Of a stretch of 64,000 bases of DNA, positions 53,781-63,115 are shown in pieces. The DNA comes from DATFVA01 sp963721075. GTDB lineage: Bacteria; Bacteroidota; Ignavibacteria; Ignavibacteriales; Ignavibacteriaceae. Where the stretch lies: NCBI GenBank assembly GCA_963721075.1, contig CAVRHV010000024.1:60054-124053 (forward strand), written 5' to 3'. Numbering within the stretch: position 1 is the first letter of the stretch; the number at the start of each line of letters is the position of its first letter. Below the pieces are notes generated by a model. That model was not told the origin of the DNA. It saw only the letters and a list, made by a program, of their open reading frames with translations, and did no database searches. The position numbers were made by a program, and so were the translations under genes.

Positions 53781-56060
53781 CTAGAATTCCAGACTTACAC
53801 CGATTGAGGGAAGAATACCGATCGATTCGCCTTTTTCCGCCTGCTGCGTTCTCGGGTTCCAGCGGATGGAATTGCTTTTCTTATTGTTATAAACGTTCTG
53901 AACGTCTAAATAAGTAATCAGAGTAAGACTGCTGAAATACCACCTTCTGTCAACACGGATATCAAGACTATGCAGAGGGTCATAATACATACTCAAATAT
54001 CTGGAAACCAGCTGGGTGCCGTCAGATTCAAAAGGCGTATAAGGCCTTCCGGATGAAAAACGGAATTTCGTACTGATCTCCCACTTCTCATCGAATTTAT
54101 AACCTCCGCTCAGGTTTATTATCCATTTCTGATCATATGCGCCGGCACGTGTAATTCCATCCAGCGGAGTGAATCTTGATTCGCTCCAGGTTAAGCTCAC
54201 AATACCGTAAAACGGAATATCCGATAACTTTTTCTGAGCTGAAAGTTCTATTCCCCGGCTGAATCCTTTACCTTTATCGGTAAGCGGCTCTAATCCGAAT
54301 GAAGAGAAGTTATCTCCCGAACCTTCGAATCCCGCACCGGTATTAGCTAAAATCAGATATGGTCTTACCATGCTCGTCGGGTAATCCCTGTACCACTTAT
54401 AAAAAGCTTCAAGCTTAACTAACGCATCCTCTCTCAGAAGATGATCAACTCCGAGTACAAGATGATCGGCGCGGATATCCGTTAAGCTGTTTTTGTTCTG
54501 TTCTGCGGCAAGCCAGATGTAAGAAGGCGACTGGTAATAGATCCCTCCGGCAGCGTTCAGTGATGTCAGTTCCGACAGACGATATGATGCTGAAACTCTT
54601 GGGGAGGCATAAAATTTCTTTTCAAGGGGACTAAAATAATCTACCCGCACTCCGATATTCGTTTTAAGCCTGTCGAAGAATAAATGATTAAGGTTGACAT
54701 ATCCTGAACTTTTATAGTAGACGTCCTCAGCCTCCAGTGAGTTTATAGGCAGGGTATCACCGAAACTGGTAACAAATGAGGGGAGCAGAACATCGGCATT
54801 AAATTTAATAAGCTTTCCCGTTAAACCTGCTGTAATCTCTGTTGCAGGTGAGATCTTATATACAAGATCGCCTTTAAGAGAATTTTCCTGTTCCCTTGAA
54901 ATACTTTTGAATATCGGGTTAAGAAGACTATCCCGCTGGAGAGTATTATAATCCACAAAGGTTCTGCTGAGTGTAAAATTTAAGAATCCGTTATTGATGA
55001 GGTGAAGATAACTCAGTCCCGTTGCATATTGTGTCTGATCACTCCCAAGTATGCGCGAGTTGTCAAACCTCTGGTCGGCTGTTTCATTAAAATATTTAAC
55101 ATTATCAAAAGCACCCGTAAAGAGGTAAGAGATGGTGTTGTTATTATCCAGCTTAAAATCAGTTTTGGTTATGACATCATAGTATTCGGGAACAAATCCG
55201 AATCCGGCCGCCTTGAAAATAAAATCAAGATAACTTCTCCTTGCAGAGAAAATAAAATTATTATCCTTACCTAAAGGTCCCTCCAGATTCAAACCGAACT
55301 GGGATGCTGAAATCGTTGCTTTACCGCCTAACCGGTCTTCTCTTCCTTTTCGAAGATCAATTTTCAGCACAGAAGAAAGCTTATCTCCATACTCCGCTGA
55401 AAACCCGCCGGTAGAAAAAGTCGTCTCTTTTACATAATCAAGGTTAATATAACTCAAGGGTCCTCCCGCAGCTCCCTGAGTTCCGAAGTGATTTATATTT
55501 GGTATCTCAATTCCGTCGACAACATATAAGTTTTCGGATGGAGCCCCGCCGCGAACTATAAGATCATTTCTTCCGGCATCCGCCTGCGCTACTCCCGGTA
55601 GAACAGACAAAGCTCTGATAACATCCTCAAACCCTCCCGGAGCTCTGCGGATCTCTTCATAGCCGAAACTTCTTGTGGAAATAACCTCCGTGGGTGCCTT
55701 CGAAAAATATCCTGATTTTACGGTTATATCCTGCAGCTTAACGGCCTCCTCGGTAAGACTGAAGTCGACCTCGGCCGGTTTCGATGAACGCACAACAACA
55801 TCTGTTTTAGTAATGCTGGAATAGCCTATGATCGAAGCTCTTAATCTGTAAGTATTTACAGGCACGCCCTTTATTTCGTAGTGACCGTTAAGATCGGTAG
55901 CATCTCCAAAGTTAGTACCTTCAAGAATAATATTAACCCCGATAAGCGGTTCATTGCTGACCGCATCTGTAACCTTACCGTAAATAGAGCCCTTTTCATC
56001 CTGAGCGTGGGCTAAAGAGGTTAATAAAATTATAAGTAAAATAAATCCGAACTTTTTCAT
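53781..56060 (-). CDS. TonB-dependent outer-membrane receptor
   Basis: 759 residues. Signal peptide (LIILLTSLAHAQD), an N-terminal carboxypeptidase-regulatory-like beta domain (about 22-105; GSIYGKVTDAVSNEPLIGVN, GTNFGDATDLNGHYEIKGVP), plug domain (about 120-240; EDVIRALSVLPGVAQADAG, LIVRGGAPSENLYVVDGIEI), then a beta barrel ending in Phe (GVSLEF). It imports a large or scarce substrate across the outer membrane. Located 71 bases downstream of a glycosidase-like gene on the same strand, which hints at a carbohydrate substrate, although no SusD-like partner is present. Confidence 0.92.
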   Translation of the reverse strand: MKKFGFILLIILLTSLAHAQDEKGSIYGKVTDAVSNEPLIGVNIILEGTNFGDATDLNGHYEIKGVPVNTYRLRASIIGYSSITKTDVVVRSSKPAEVDFSLTEEAVKLQDITVKSGYFSKAPTEVISTRSFGYEEIRRAPGGFEDVIRALSVLPGVAQADAGRNDLIVRGGAPSENLYVVDGIEIPNINHFGTQGAAGGPLSYINLDYVKETTFSTGGFSAEYGDKLSSVLKIDLRKGREDRLGGKATISASQFGLNLEGPLGKDNNFIFSARRSYLDFIFKAAGFGFVPEYYDVITKTDFKLDNNNTISYLFTGAFDNVKYFNETADQRFDNSRILGSDQTQYATGLSYLHLINNGFLNFTLSRTFVDYNTLQRDSLLNPIFKSISREQENSLKGDLVYKISPATEITAGLTGKLIKFNADVLLPSFVTSFGDTLPINSLEAEDVYYKSSGYVNLNHLFFDRLKTNIGVRVDYFSPLEKKFYASPRVSASYRLSELTSLNAAGGIYYQSPSYIWLAAEQNKNSLTDIRADHLVLGVDHLLREDALVKLEAFYKWYRDYPTSMVRPYLILANTGAGFEGSGDNFSSFGLEPLTDKGKGFSRGIELSAQKKLSDIPFYGIVSLTWSESRFTPLDGITRAGAYDQKWIINLSGGYKFDEKWEISTKFRFSSGRPYTPFESDGTQLVSRYLSMYYDPLHSLDIRVDRRWYFSSLTLITYLDVQNVYNNKKSNSIRWNPRTQQAEKGESIGILPSIGVSLEF

Positions 56061-56130
56061 TTTTTCCTGGTTTTCCCTGAATAACAGTCCGAACTTACAA
56101 AAAGTTCATCTCAGAAGGATCTGTATATCA

Positions 56131-58075
56131 TTATTCCGCCTTATAAATTTTTAATTCAAGGCCGCCGAGTGAATCTTTAAACCCGGAATTCTCTAAAGAC
56201 AGCTGTTCTGCGCTATTCCCACTGACTTTAACAGATTTATATTTTGCCGGCAATATGAATTCAGCATCACTAATACTGCTGTCAGTATTTACAACGAATA
56301 TATAAAGCTTATTGTTATACTTTCTTGTTGTCCAGTCTAGCCGGGAGCTATCGCCGCTTTCTTTAACAATTATTGAATCACTTTTCTCTTCAGATAACAG
56401 GACCTCAGAGTACGAGTATATTTCAGATGCGATTCTTTTAAGATTCGTCCACTGGGTTTCAAAAGGAACATCCTTATTTCTTTTTAGGTCGAAGAACGAG
56501 TAATAGAGCAATCCATCGGCGCCTTCGCATATCGCCTGCCACGACATACAACGCATTTCTTCGTATGTGGGTGAACGATAGTCCTGCGGGTTAGGTATAA
56601 ATTCCGTGTAGTTCCCCATATTATGGGCCTGAATTACCATCCATACCGGCTGACTTGAATAGGTTTTTTTCTCTATTGTCTGTACAGCCTCACCAACCAG
56701 ATTAATTTTTCTGTTTGGGATTACATACGGATCGCTGCCGATTATATCGGTTGAGTTCATATAGAGTCCTGACTGATTCGGATCGATAATAATTGAAAGT
56801 ACCGGATGATCCGGGTCCTCGCTTTCGATCATTTTATAGTGCTTATCAAGACTCTCCATATACTCGGGGCGGAACTCATCGTTATTATACCAGGCAAGAA
56901 GAGCGTGAGAGTCTTTAAACTCTTCTATTGTTTGTTTCAGCAGCGGCAGTTCATCTTCCGATGTTTTAATCTCCGAAGGTGCAAATTGAGTGCCTGCGTA
57001 ATAATCTTTTACCGAGTAGATAACCTTCATATGGTATTCATCTGCAAGGTGCATCTGATCCGCTGTCGGTCTGCTGTAAGGAAGAATAAGGTTAAACGTG
57101 CTCTCCGAATATTTCTTAAGGTCAGTTTCATTAATAGATCCCCAATACATTCCAAGGGGAAATACTTTTTTGTTATCTGCTGTCAGCCTTTTCTGATCAT
57201 CAAAATAAACTTTGGGAAGACTCTCACTGCTGATTTTTCTAATGGATTTATTCCAGGAATCAAGCAGCTCACCATTTTCTGTCATCAGTTTAACGTTTGC
57301 TGTATAGTTTCCGTTTTCTATATCAGAAGCATCAAGACTGATCTCATAATTATTTCTATTTCCATTCAGCAAAGTTTTAACGCTGTGAATTACTTTTCCG
57401 GAAGAATCGAGAATCGCTGATGATAATAAAACTCCCTTGCTGACTGAATCATTAAGGTTAACCGAAAGAGCTATTTTTTGATCACCGTCTGAAAGTAATA
57501 ATCCTCTGTAGACGGGTTTCAGCATAACTACATTCATTTTATTCTTCTTATAGGGCCGGATATACGCGTCATCAAACCATGCTGTACCAGTCATACCTTT
57601 TCTTACATAGCAGCAGAAGATAAACTTTTCAGCATTGTCGGGTACCGAGACTACAGCACTTATTTCTGTCCAGTCGTGTGTTCCTTTTATACCGGTAGGA
57701 TAAGCACCCCCTATCCATTTCCCATTCTTATCCATCCACTCCACGCAGAAAGACGCACCGTAATCATCACCCGAAACGTTTAAAGTTTTCACTTTAATAC
57801 CTGCCGAATAATTATTTCCAGGCTTAAGTTCAATCTGCTGCGTACACAATTTATAAACAGAAGGATCGTTGTTGGAATACTTAAGAGAATGATTGCCTGA
57901 TACAGCTTCATTATCGAGGCTGTAAATTTCTTGTGTCGCCGTTCCAGTTATCAGGCAATAGGCCGTTTTTACTATTTTCAAAATCCCCGTTAACCAGAAG
58001 ATTGCTGTTTTCATCGGGAAAAGAATAAAACAATGCAGCAAATAAAACTAGAACAAGAGATGCTGATATTTTCAT
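56131..58075 (-). CDS. Exported glycosidase-like protein with N-terminal carbohydrate-binding-type domain, frameshifted
   Basis: The true start is probably the ATG at 58075 (MKISASLVLVLFAALFYSF, signal peptide, then NLLVNGDFENSKNGLLPDNW, a CBM-like opening). One extra base near 57936-57944 shifts into the main frame (EIYSLDNEAVSGNHSLKY). Residues to about 185 form a jelly-roll carbohydrate-binding-like domain (GTAWFDDAYI). A beta-sandwich follows, then a TIM-barrel-like part with VFPLGMYWGS, LLAWYNNDEFRPEY (candidate acid Glu), QPVWMVIQAHN and GADGLLYYSFFD, and a C-terminal beta domain. No known GH family could be assigned with certainty. About 645 residues in total. Confidence 0.7.
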
Positions 58076-58256
58076 TTATCTCCTTTATATCTGCGTTAAA
58101 TTAGTATAAAATTCAACAAAAAGCGGACTACCTCCGGATTACTGCGTTGAAGCTGTACAAAGTTTTAATGATTTTATTTTGCAGGTATGCTTAAAAGTTA
58201 CGTATCTTATTCTGCGAGCTTAATAACACAATTATTTATTTACTGGAGGAAATAAG

Positions 58257-58820
58257 ATGGTACCAATTGTTTCACTCTGGCTTCCTATACTTATATCCGC
58301 AGTCGTTGTTTTTATTATCAGTTCTGTTTTTCATACAGTTTTTACCCATCATAATTCCGATTTCAGGAAACATCCTGCCGAAGATCAGGTGATGGATGAT
58401 TTAAGGAAGTACAATACTCCTGCAGGGGACTATATGATCCCTTACACCACCGATTCAAAGGAACGAAGATCAGAAGCCTTCAAGGAGAAAATGGATAAAG
58501 GTCCTGTTCTTATGGCAACATTTTATCAGACAGGGGATATGGGAATGGGTGCAAGTCTGTTTCTCTGGTTTGTCTACTGCCTTATCATCAGCATATTTGC
58601 CGCCTATCTTACAGGGCACGCTGTTCCTCCGGGATCAGATTACCTGGCAGTTTTCCGTTTCGCCGGTACTGTATCCTTTGCCGGCTACAGTCTTGCGCTT
58701 ATGCAGGACAGCATCTGGTTCAAAAAAAGCTGGAGTGCAACAATCAAATCAATGATTGACGGCTTCATTTATGCGCTGTTTACCGCGGGAGTTTTCGGCT
58801 GGCTCTGGCCTGCGATGTAA
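58257..58820 (+). CDS. Conserved membrane protein of unknown function
   Basis: 187 residues, GGAGGAA before the ATG. One N-terminal membrane helix, a polar segment (FRKHPAEDQVMDDLRKYNTPAGDY), then three membrane helices (LWFVYCLIISIFAAYL, FAGTVSFAGYSLALM, FIYALFTAGVFGWLW). Compact and well formed, monocistronic, followed by a terminator. Confidence 0.75.
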   Translation: MVPIVSLWLPILISAVVVFIISSVFHTVFTHHNSDFRKHPAEDQVMDDLRKYNTPAGDYMIPYTTDSKERRSEAFKEKMDKGPVLMATFYQTGDMGMGASLFLWFVYCLIISIFAAYLTGHAVPPGSDYLAVFRFAGTVSFAGYSLALMQDSIWFKKSWSATIKSMIDGFIYALFTAGVFGWLWPAM

Positions 58821-58834
58821 TAATAAACTGATTG

Positions 58835-58868
58835 ATCCGCCTGAGGCACAGGAAAGTTTCAGGCGGAT
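58835..58868. terminator. Terminator between convergent genes
   Basis: Ten-base arms ATCCGCCTGA and TCAGGCGGAT with a 14-base loop, then TTTATTTTTTT on the plus strand. The right arm overlaps the last codons of the minus-strand gene ending at 58859. Confidence 0.8.
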
Positions 58869-59092
58869 TTATTTTTTTCTCCTGTAAGCATTCCTATTGC
58901 GGAATAAACTGCAAACACCAGGAAAACGGTAATAAGAAACGGTCTCAAAGTATCACTCACCGAATGAGAATGAGCGTCTATCTCTATAAATCTGTATACA
59001 CAATAAACCAGTGATATTGCTGCTATAAGCCATCCGGTGAACGCGGCAGGGAAGAATAGTATTCCTTTTCTGACAAACCATCTTTGTTTCAT
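58859..59092 (-). CDS. Small membrane protein of unknown function
   Basis: 77 residues with two membrane helices (FPAAFTGWLIAAISLVYCVY and FLITVFLVFAVYSAIGML) joined by a loop FIEIDAHSHSVSDTLRP. The order and composition are those of a genuine membrane protein. Its 3' end overlaps the shared terminator. Confidence 0.6.
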   Translation of the reverse strand: MKQRWFVRKGILFFPAAFTGWLIAAISLVYCVYRFIEIDAHSHSVSDTLRPFLITVFLVFAVYSAIGMLTGEKNKSA

Positions 59093-59293
59093 AACCTGCC
59101 TCTGACAATTAACTTTAATATGCTGAAAATTATACTACTAGTAAAGATAAAATTTTGGCGACCCCGGGAACTTCTGTAAGGAATAACATCAGCTGTTAGT
59201 ATACAGCAAGCGAATAATTCTACTTCGGGCGTGAACTTTTTTTGTAAATTTCAGAAACAAAACAGAGACAACTTCAAATAATGGGAGACAATA

Positions 59294-60273
59294 ATGAAAC
59301 AATTAATAATTTCGGCTCTGCTGATACTTTTTGCTGTATCTGTCAGGGCGCAGACTTCGGACGCAGACAACTCAAATGTATATCAGATAAAGCAGGGATA
59401 TGTTGATGCGAACGGAGTGATGATCTGGTATGAAGAGTTTGGGAAGGGTGAACCTTTGATGATAGTTCATGGCGGGCCGGGCGCTACCCACGATTACTTC
59501 CTGCCATACCTGATTCCGCTTGCAAGAAATAACCGTTTGATTTTCATTGATGAAAGAGGATCCGGAAAATCAGAGCAGCTGGAGGATGTAAAAAAATATA
59601 CTGTTGAGAATATGGCCGAGGATGTGGAAGCGGTAAGAAAGGCTCTTAACCTGGGCAAGATTAACCTGCTGGGACATTCATACGGGGGAGTGCTGGCACA
59701 GGCTTACGCTCTAAAGTACCAGGAGCATTTATCTCACCTTATACTCTGCAGCACTTTCGCAAGCACCTCTGAGATGAACAAGGTATTCGATAATATTAAG
59801 GCAAATATGTCCCCCGAGCTTCGTAACAGGATAAATAAAATGGAGAGTGAAGGACTTTACGGTCATGGTTTACCTTACGAACAGAACCGCTACACCGAAG
59901 AGTATATGAAAGCAGCCTGGGGAGAGGGATATTTTCCGTACCTGTATCAGCGCAGGCCCGATCCGTCTTATGATCCTTCAAGCGAGGGATTCTCGTGGGA
60001 TCTGTACCGTGAAATGTGGGGTTCGAACGGTGAATATGTAATTGACGGCAATCTTAAATCAGTGGAGTACGTTGACAGTCTTCACACTATCAAGGTTCCT
60101 ACACTTGTTAACTGCGGCGACCACGATGAATGCGCACCCGGTTATCAGAAGAAATGCATGCTAAAATTCCCGGCTCAAAGCTGGTGATATTCCCCCAGAG
60201 CGGCCATATGACTTTTGTAGACCAGCCCGATATGTTCATAAAAACGATTAACGATTTTCTGCACGGAAAGTAA
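59294..60273 (+). CDS. Exported alpha/beta hydrolase, proline iminopeptidase-like, frameshifted near the C-terminus
   Basis: Signal peptide (LLILFAVSVRAQT), then the proline iminopeptidase hallmarks: MIVHGGPGATHDYFLPYL (oxyanion HGGPG), LIFIDERGSGKSEQ and nucleophile elbow LLGHSYGGVLAQAYAL. The first frame ends at 60187 in unrelated residues. One missing base near 60148-60152 restores KIPGSKLVIFPQSGHMTFVD, containing the catalytic His, and FIKTINDFLHGK to the stop at 60273. Catalytic Asp is in NCGDHDECAPG. About 326 residues when joined. Likely a periplasmic peptidase or esterase. Confidence 0.85.
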
Positions 60274-60290
60274 AAAGGAATAAAAAAATT

Positions 60291-60316
60291 CCCGCTGATG
60301 GATTAACATCAGCGGG
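60291..60316 (-). terminator. Terminator of the minus-strand gene at 60370
   Basis: Perfect 10-base arms CCCGCTGATG and CATCAGCGGG with a 6-base loop; on the minus strand followed by AATTTTTTTA. May also stop plus-strand transcription from the hydrolase. Confidence 0.85.
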
Positions 60317-60369
60317 GAGTGTGTTATGCGCTCCGGGAGTATCTGCATATGGAGCATTATTAAAAATTA

Positions 60370-60675
60370 TCAGGCGTACTTTTTGCCGATTTCCTCGAGA
60401 CCCGAGTTCTGGATCTCCTCAGGAGTAATGACAATATCATATTTTATATCGGCATTAAACTGCAGAAAGAACGGCTCGGCATATTTCACATAATCGCCGG
60501 CGCTGTTCACATTGACGACCATAAAAATATTCCTCTTCCCCTCGTTGAGAGAAAAATAAGCTGCTTCCGGCTTCATTTCTCCCAGCAGCTTTCCGAGAAC
60601 CTCGCCGACCGTCCCTTTCTTTATCTTTGCATTAAACGGGTCGTGAGGAAACGTGACTGTTAATATCATTTTCAT
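60370..60675 (-). CDS. Conserved hypothetical small protein
   Basis: 101 residues, GGAGACAG just before the ATG. Predicted alpha/beta with MILTVTFPHDPFNAKIKKG, YFSLNEGKRNIFMVVNVNS and DIKYDIVITPEEI, suggestive of a dimeric alpha-beta barrel (ferredoxin-like) fold. No catalytic residues recognised; cytoplasmic. Confidence 0.65.
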   Translation of the reverse strand: MKMILTVTFPHDPFNAKIKKGTVGEVLGKLLGEMKPEAAYFSLNEGKRNIFMVVNVNSAGDYVKYAEPFFLQFNADIKYDIVITPEEIQNSGLEEIGKKYA

Positions 60676-60820
60676 ATCTGTCTCCTTGGTTAATAATTAA
60701 ATATAGAACACGGGCATTCTTTGTAGCACAGAAAGGGGAACATGGGTAAAATCAGGATTGCAATAGATACGTATTCGACGTTAAGGTAACATTAATTTGA
60801 AATTAATAAATATTAATAAT

Positions 60821-60943
60821 CAGAGGTTGTCTCAAAGGTCTGATATTGTCAACCTGAACTGGATTCAGGTTCTAATTCCGATTCGAAATCGGATAATTAG
60901 ATTCCGAAATGAATTCGGAATGACACTTATGAGACAGCCTCTG
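60821..60943. repeat. MITE-like palindromic element with nested hairpins
   Basis: Outer 14-base inverted ends CAGAGGTTGTCTCA (60821-60834) and TGAGACAGCCTCTG (60930-60943) match with one mismatch. Inside are three more hairpins: AACCTGAA/TTCAGGTT (60851-60871), CTAATTCCGATT/AATCGGATAATTAG (60872-60900) and ATTCCGAA/TTCGGAAT (60901-60921). Total 123 bases, no coding capacity, in a 315-base gap. The form is that of a miniature inverted-repeat or REP-type element. No second copy was found in this window. Confidence 0.7.
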
Positions 60944-60990
60944 TGAAGACCGAATAGTGAAAGCAGGCTGGTTTATAGTCTCAAAAACAC

Positions 60991-61866
60991 TTAAACAGGG
61001 ACTTTTGCGGCTGTGTTCATCTCCTGCTGATTCGAGTCGGTACTGTATATATGAACATCCCGCTGAGGGAAAGGAATGGAAATTCCTGCTTCATCGAAGG
61101 CCAGTTTTACTTTTTCGTGAGTATCGAAAAAGATGCCCCAGTAATCAGCCGAATCGCACCATACTCTTAGGTTGAAATTAACAGAATTATCACCCAGCTC
61201 GCCTACAACTATCTGCGGTGCCGGTTCCTTATGAACTCTCGGTTCGGAATCGGCAATCTTCTTTAAAACTGTTTTAGCCTTTTCAATACTGTCGCCGTAC
61301 CCGATACCGAATACCATATCAACACGTCTTTTCGGTTCGGTTGAGAAGTTAACCATACTGCCGTTCGATAATGCACCGTTAGGTATTATTACAGTTTTAT
61401 TATCCGGTGTTTTAAGAACAGTAGTAAAGATTGTTATTTCATGCACTGTTCCCATATAACCCTGTGCATCGATGAAGTCGCCAACCTTAAACGGCTTGAA
61501 GATAAGAATTATAACACCGCCGGCGAAATTTGCAAGACCTCCCTGCAGGGCGAGGCCGACTGCCAGTCCTGCCGCTCCTATAATCGCCACAAATGATGTA
61601 GTTGCAATACCGATCATCGAAGCCACGCTTATCAGCAGAAGAACTTTAAGGATAATTCCGAACAAACCGCTCAGGAATTTTCTCAGTGATATCTCAAGTT
61701 TCGAACGCTCCATTGCCCTGTTCATGCCTTTTAACACAAGCCTGATCATCCAGAGACCAATGAGAAGAACAAGAATAGCGAGAAGTAATTTCGGTCCGTA
61801 TTCAACGGCTAAGTCCATTAATTTCTGTGTATAGGTTTGCAGACTGTTTGCATTGATACCTTCCAT
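60991..61866 (-). CDS. mscS: Small-conductance mechanosensitive channel, MscS family
   Basis: 291 residues from the ATG at 61866 (MEGINANSLQTYTQKL), preceded by AGAGGA; an upstream in-frame ATG at 61908 is less likely. Three membrane helices, with the pore helix rich in Gly/Ala (AAGLAVGLALQGGLANFAGG), then the MscS beta domain: PFKVGDFIDAQGYMGTVHEI, FTTVLKTPDNKTVIIPNG, FSTEPKRRVDMVFGIGYGD. It releases solutes during hypo-osmotic shock from the inner membrane. Confidence 0.95.
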   Translation of the reverse strand: MEGINANSLQTYTQKLMDLAVEYGPKLLLAILVLLIGLWMIRLVLKGMNRAMERSKLEISLRKFLSGLFGIILKVLLLISVASMIGIATTSFVAIIGAAGLAVGLALQGGLANFAGGVIILIFKPFKVGDFIDAQGYMGTVHEITIFTTVLKTPDNKTVIIPNGALSNGSMVNFSTEPKRRVDMVFGIGYGDSIEKAKTVLKKIADSEPRVHKEPAPQIVVGELGDNSVNFNLRVWCDSADYWGIFFDTHEKVKLAFDEAGISIPFPQRDVHIYSTDSNQQEMNTAAKVPV

Positions 61867-62100
61867 TATATCCTCTTGATTTGGAATGAATATTTGATAT
61901 GATAACAAAAGATAAAAAATTATCCTAACGGATGTAAGGCTTCACAGAAAAAAACGGGGTGGCAATTATAAGGGAACAATCGCACGCAGAAAGATTTCCC
62001 CTTTAGGGTTAAATGACGGGAAAAAAGATTTCTCCCTTCCCGCACGGAGCAGGAAGGGTCGAAATGATAATATTATTTGCAATAACTTAAGTGCTATGTA

Positions 62101-62919
62101 TTACTTAAAAATCCTGTTAAAGAATTCCTGCATATCCATCCAGCTGTTTTCGTCTGCTGCTTTATTGTAGGCTAAAGGCAGATTATACTTTTTGCCAATA
62201 CTATCTGCAGCAGGATTAGTAAAGCTGTGCTTCGCTCCTGCATAGTTCTGAAATGTATAAGGTATTCCTGCATTGTCCATCATAGATTTGAACGCTTCAA
62301 CCTTTTCAGGAGGATTGAACGGATCGGCGGCACCGTTGCAGACAAGGATAGCTGCTTTTACGGAATCCGGATGTTCAGGGGCCTTTGTGGGCAGATCGCC
62401 ATGAAAACTTACAACACCGTCAAGGGGAACGCCGGCAAGAGCCATACGCAGCACAACCCCTCCGCCGAAGCAGTAACCTATTGCAGCAATTTTCGAAGTA
62501 TCTGTCTGCGGTTGATCCTTAAGGAGTTTAAGTCCCGCATTAAACCTTGCTGTTGCAGTATCCATATGCTCCATAACCGCCTGGGCAAACTTGCCTGCAT
62601 TATCGGGATGCTGTGCAGTCTTACCGTTTCCGTACATATCAATTGCAAGAGCAATATAGCCGAGCTTTGCGAGTGAATCGGCACGGTGTTCGGCATAAGC
62701 ATTCATACCCCACCATTCGTGCACTACGATAATGCCGGGTCTATTGCCCGCCTTGCTGCTGTCATAAGCAATGTATCCTTTAAGCGGAGTGCCGTCCGAT
62801 GAATAGCTGACGGTCCTCGAAACTATAGCCGGGCCTTCTTCTTTAGCCGGCTCTTCTTTTTTCTGCGTACATCCGTAAACAATAAACATACTTAGCATAA
62901 ATAAAAATGCGTATCTCAT
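62101..62919 (-). CDS. Dienelactone hydrolase family lipoprotein
   Basis: 272 residues. Signal peptide with lipobox VYGC (Cys17), so envelope-anchored. DLH fold: PGIIVVHEWWGMNAYAEHRA, ALAIDMYGNGK, nucleophile GYCFGGG (Cys150), Asp in CNGAADPFNPPEK, His in YAGAKHSFTNP. The Cys nucleophile is typical of DLH rather than serine esterases. Lipid-anchored DLH proteins are common in Bacteroidota; the natural substrate is not known. Confidence 0.9.
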   Translation of the reverse strand: MRYAFLFMLSMFIVYGCTQKKEEPAKEEGPAIVSRTVSYSSDGTPLKGYIAYDSSKAGNRPGIIVVHEWWGMNAYAEHRADSLAKLGYIALAIDMYGNGKTAQHPDNAGKFAQAVMEHMDTATARFNAGLKLLKDQPQTDTSKIAAIGYCFGGGVVLRMALAGVPLDGVVSFHGDLPTKAPEHPDSVKAAILVCNGAADPFNPPEKVEAFKSMMDNAGIPYTFQNYAGAKHSFTNPAADSIGKKYNLPLAYNKAADENSWMDMQEFFNRIFK

Positions 62920-63115
62920 AAAGTTAACCTCATAGTTTTATGATCAATAGAAAGTAATAAGATTACAAAGCCGGGAGAATAATTCCACCGGTTTGGTTAC
63001 TTTCTATGGTTCAGTTGCGCTGGCGCACCCGGGAGAAGTCGGATTGGCGGATTTAGCGGATTGGCAATTCGTTGAAACTTCTAACCCTGAATCAACTATG
63101 GAGCAATAAAATTTC

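Noticed and set aside
56806..57420. 204-codon plus-strand open frame
   Set aside because: Shadow of the glycosidase-like gene on the opposite strand; composition is unlike a real protein.
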